Below are positions 9,354-9,965 of a DNA stretch of 9,965 bases, one piece after another. Within the stretch, counting starts at the first letter, position 1; every line of letters begins with the position of its first letter. The notes under the pieces are model-generated. The model worked only from the letters and a program-made list of their open reading frames with translations, had not been told where the DNA came from and did no database searches. This DNA is from WTJY01 sp041568735. Lineage in GTDB: Bacteria; Chloroflexota; Anaerolineae; Promineifilales; Promineifilaceae. A program made the position numbers and the translations under genes. The stretch is taken from assembly GCA_041568735.1 (NCBI GenBank), contig JBFFZG010000182.1:1-9965 (forward strand), read 5' to 3'.

Positions 9354-9965
9354 ATGCTACGTATTCGTCTCAGCCGTCGCGGCAAGAAAAAGCAGCCCCA
9401 CTACCGGGTTGTCGTCACCGATGTTCACAACAAGCGGGACGGCCGCTTTGTCGAGAATATCGGCTACTACAACCCGCTGACCGATCCGGCCACCGTTCAT
9501 ATCAAGGAAGACAGGGCCCTGCACTGGCTCAGTGTTGGCGCCCAGCCTTCCGATCCGGTCCGCCGCTTCCTTGTGAAACAGGGGACGTACGATCGCCTCC
9601 AGCGCCTGCATGCCGTTGAGAGCCTGGAAGCGCTCGCAGCCGAGTTCATGCAGCCGGAGGTAAAAGAGGAGCCGAAGAAGAAGGGCGGCAAGAAGGTGGC
9701 CAAGGCGGCCGCCGCGGCCGAAGAAACCCCGGCCCCCGAGGCCGAAGCCGAGTCCGTGGTCGAGGAGACCGTCGCAGCGGCCGCGGAAGCCGTTGAAGAG
9801 ACGGTCGAGGTGGCTGAAGAGACCGTCGAAGCGGCGGCCGAAGTCGTTGAAGAAACCGCCGAAGCAGCGGTCGCGGTGGCTGAAGAAACCGTCGAAGCGG
9901 CCGCCGAAGTCGGTGAAGAAACCGCCGAAGCGGCGGTCGAGGCAGCTGACGAACCCGGCGAAGCG
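9354..9965 (+). CDS. rpsP: 30S ribosomal protein S16 with long Ala/Glu repeat tail (3' partial)
   Basis: 204 codons are visible and the frame runs off the right edge without a stop. Residues 1 to about 87 are a complete S16: MLRIRLSRRGKKKQPHYRVV, then RDGRFVENIGYYNPL, then the QPSDPVRRFL region. S16 binds 16S rRNA and is needed for 30S assembly. Most bacterial S16 proteins end near 80-95 residues; this one continues for at least 110 more. A basic linker (KKKGGKKVAK, 108-117) leads to an acidic part with no Lys or Arg from 136 to 204, built from 11-residue units such as AEETVEAAAEV. GGAG 8 nt upstream supports the ATG. Actinobacterial and some other S16 proteins carry A/E/K-rich tails, so an extension as such is known; its length and regularity are notable. 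The core is certain; the tail function is unknown. Confidence 0.95.
   Translation, partial: MLRIRLSRRGKKKQPHYRVVVTDVHNKRDGRFVENIGYYNPLTDPATVHIKEDRALHWLSVGAQPSDPVRRFLVKQGTYDRLQRLHAVESLEALAAEFMQPEVKEEPKKKGGKKVAKAAAAAEETPAPEAEAESVVEETVAAAAEAVEETVEVAEETVEAAAEVVEETAEAAVAVAEETVEAAAEVGEETAEAAVEAADEPGEA
9759..9965 (+). repeat. 33/66-nt in-frame tandem repeat in the S16 tail
   Basis: From codon 136 the tail is built from 11-codon units starting [V/A/G]EET, with one shortened 7-codon unit (147-153). Units pair into a 66-nt higher-order repeat: 9813-9878 and 9879-9944 match at 59 of 66 bases by my count, and a third copy starts at 9945 before the edge. The high DNA identity, including synonymous positions, suggests recent duplication rather than only selection on protein composition. 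Confidence 0.85.

Overview
The window is a GC-rich (roughly 60% or more, by eye) bacterial chromosomal segment made mostly of housekeeping genes. The ffh-to-rpsP order, full-length UvrA, MgtE, a CobB-type sirtuin, a YhhN membrane protein, frequent GTG starts and a very long Ala/Glu tail on ribosomal protein S16 together suggest a Chloroflexota (Anaerolineae-like) genome. That placement is an inference from gene content and protein style, not a proven assignment. I see no phage, insertion sequence, tRNA, rRNA or CRISPR array.

Layout. (1) Positions 3-1214, +: 3' part of a membrane-anchored SGNH/GDSL-type esterase or acyltransferase, cut by the left edge. (2) 1215-1380: uvrA upstream region with a perfect TATAAT, a TAAAAT and a 15-bp palindrome. 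(3) 1381-4272, +: uvrA, excision-repair damage sensor. (4) 4269-5335, -: a convergent two-gene unit, a MazG-like nucleotide pyrophosphohydrolase (5335 to 4976) followed by a YhhN/TMEM86-family membrane protein (4949 to 4269). The YhhN and uvrA stop codons share a CTAG. A decayed G-rich heptanucleotide repeat lies between the two minus-strand genes. (5) 5336-5547: divergent intergenic region with a strong promoter and a long leader for mgtE. (6) 5548-7643, +: mgtE (magnesium transporter) and, 2 nt downstream, a CobB/SIRT5-type sirtuin. (7) 7644-7761: promoter region of ffh. (8) 7762-9111, +: ffh, signal recognition particle GTPase. (9) 9112-9353: a 242-nt intergenic region with foldable RNA segments ahead of rpsP. 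(10) 9354-9965, +: rpsP, a complete S16 core followed by at least 119 extra residues with an 11-residue repeat, cut by the right edge.

How they fit together. ffh and rpsP form the translation and protein-targeting block usually followed by a KH-domain protein, rimM and trmD, which would lie beyond the right edge. UvrA and the MazG-like protein are both genome-maintenance functions (lesion repair and nucleotide-pool cleaning) but are on opposite strands. mgtE and the sirtuin are very likely co-transcribed.

I found no evident new defence or mobile system. The most unusual items are the repetitive S16 tail, the structured leader before rpsP, the heptanucleotide repeat at 4950-5006, and the palindrome in the uvrA promoter region.
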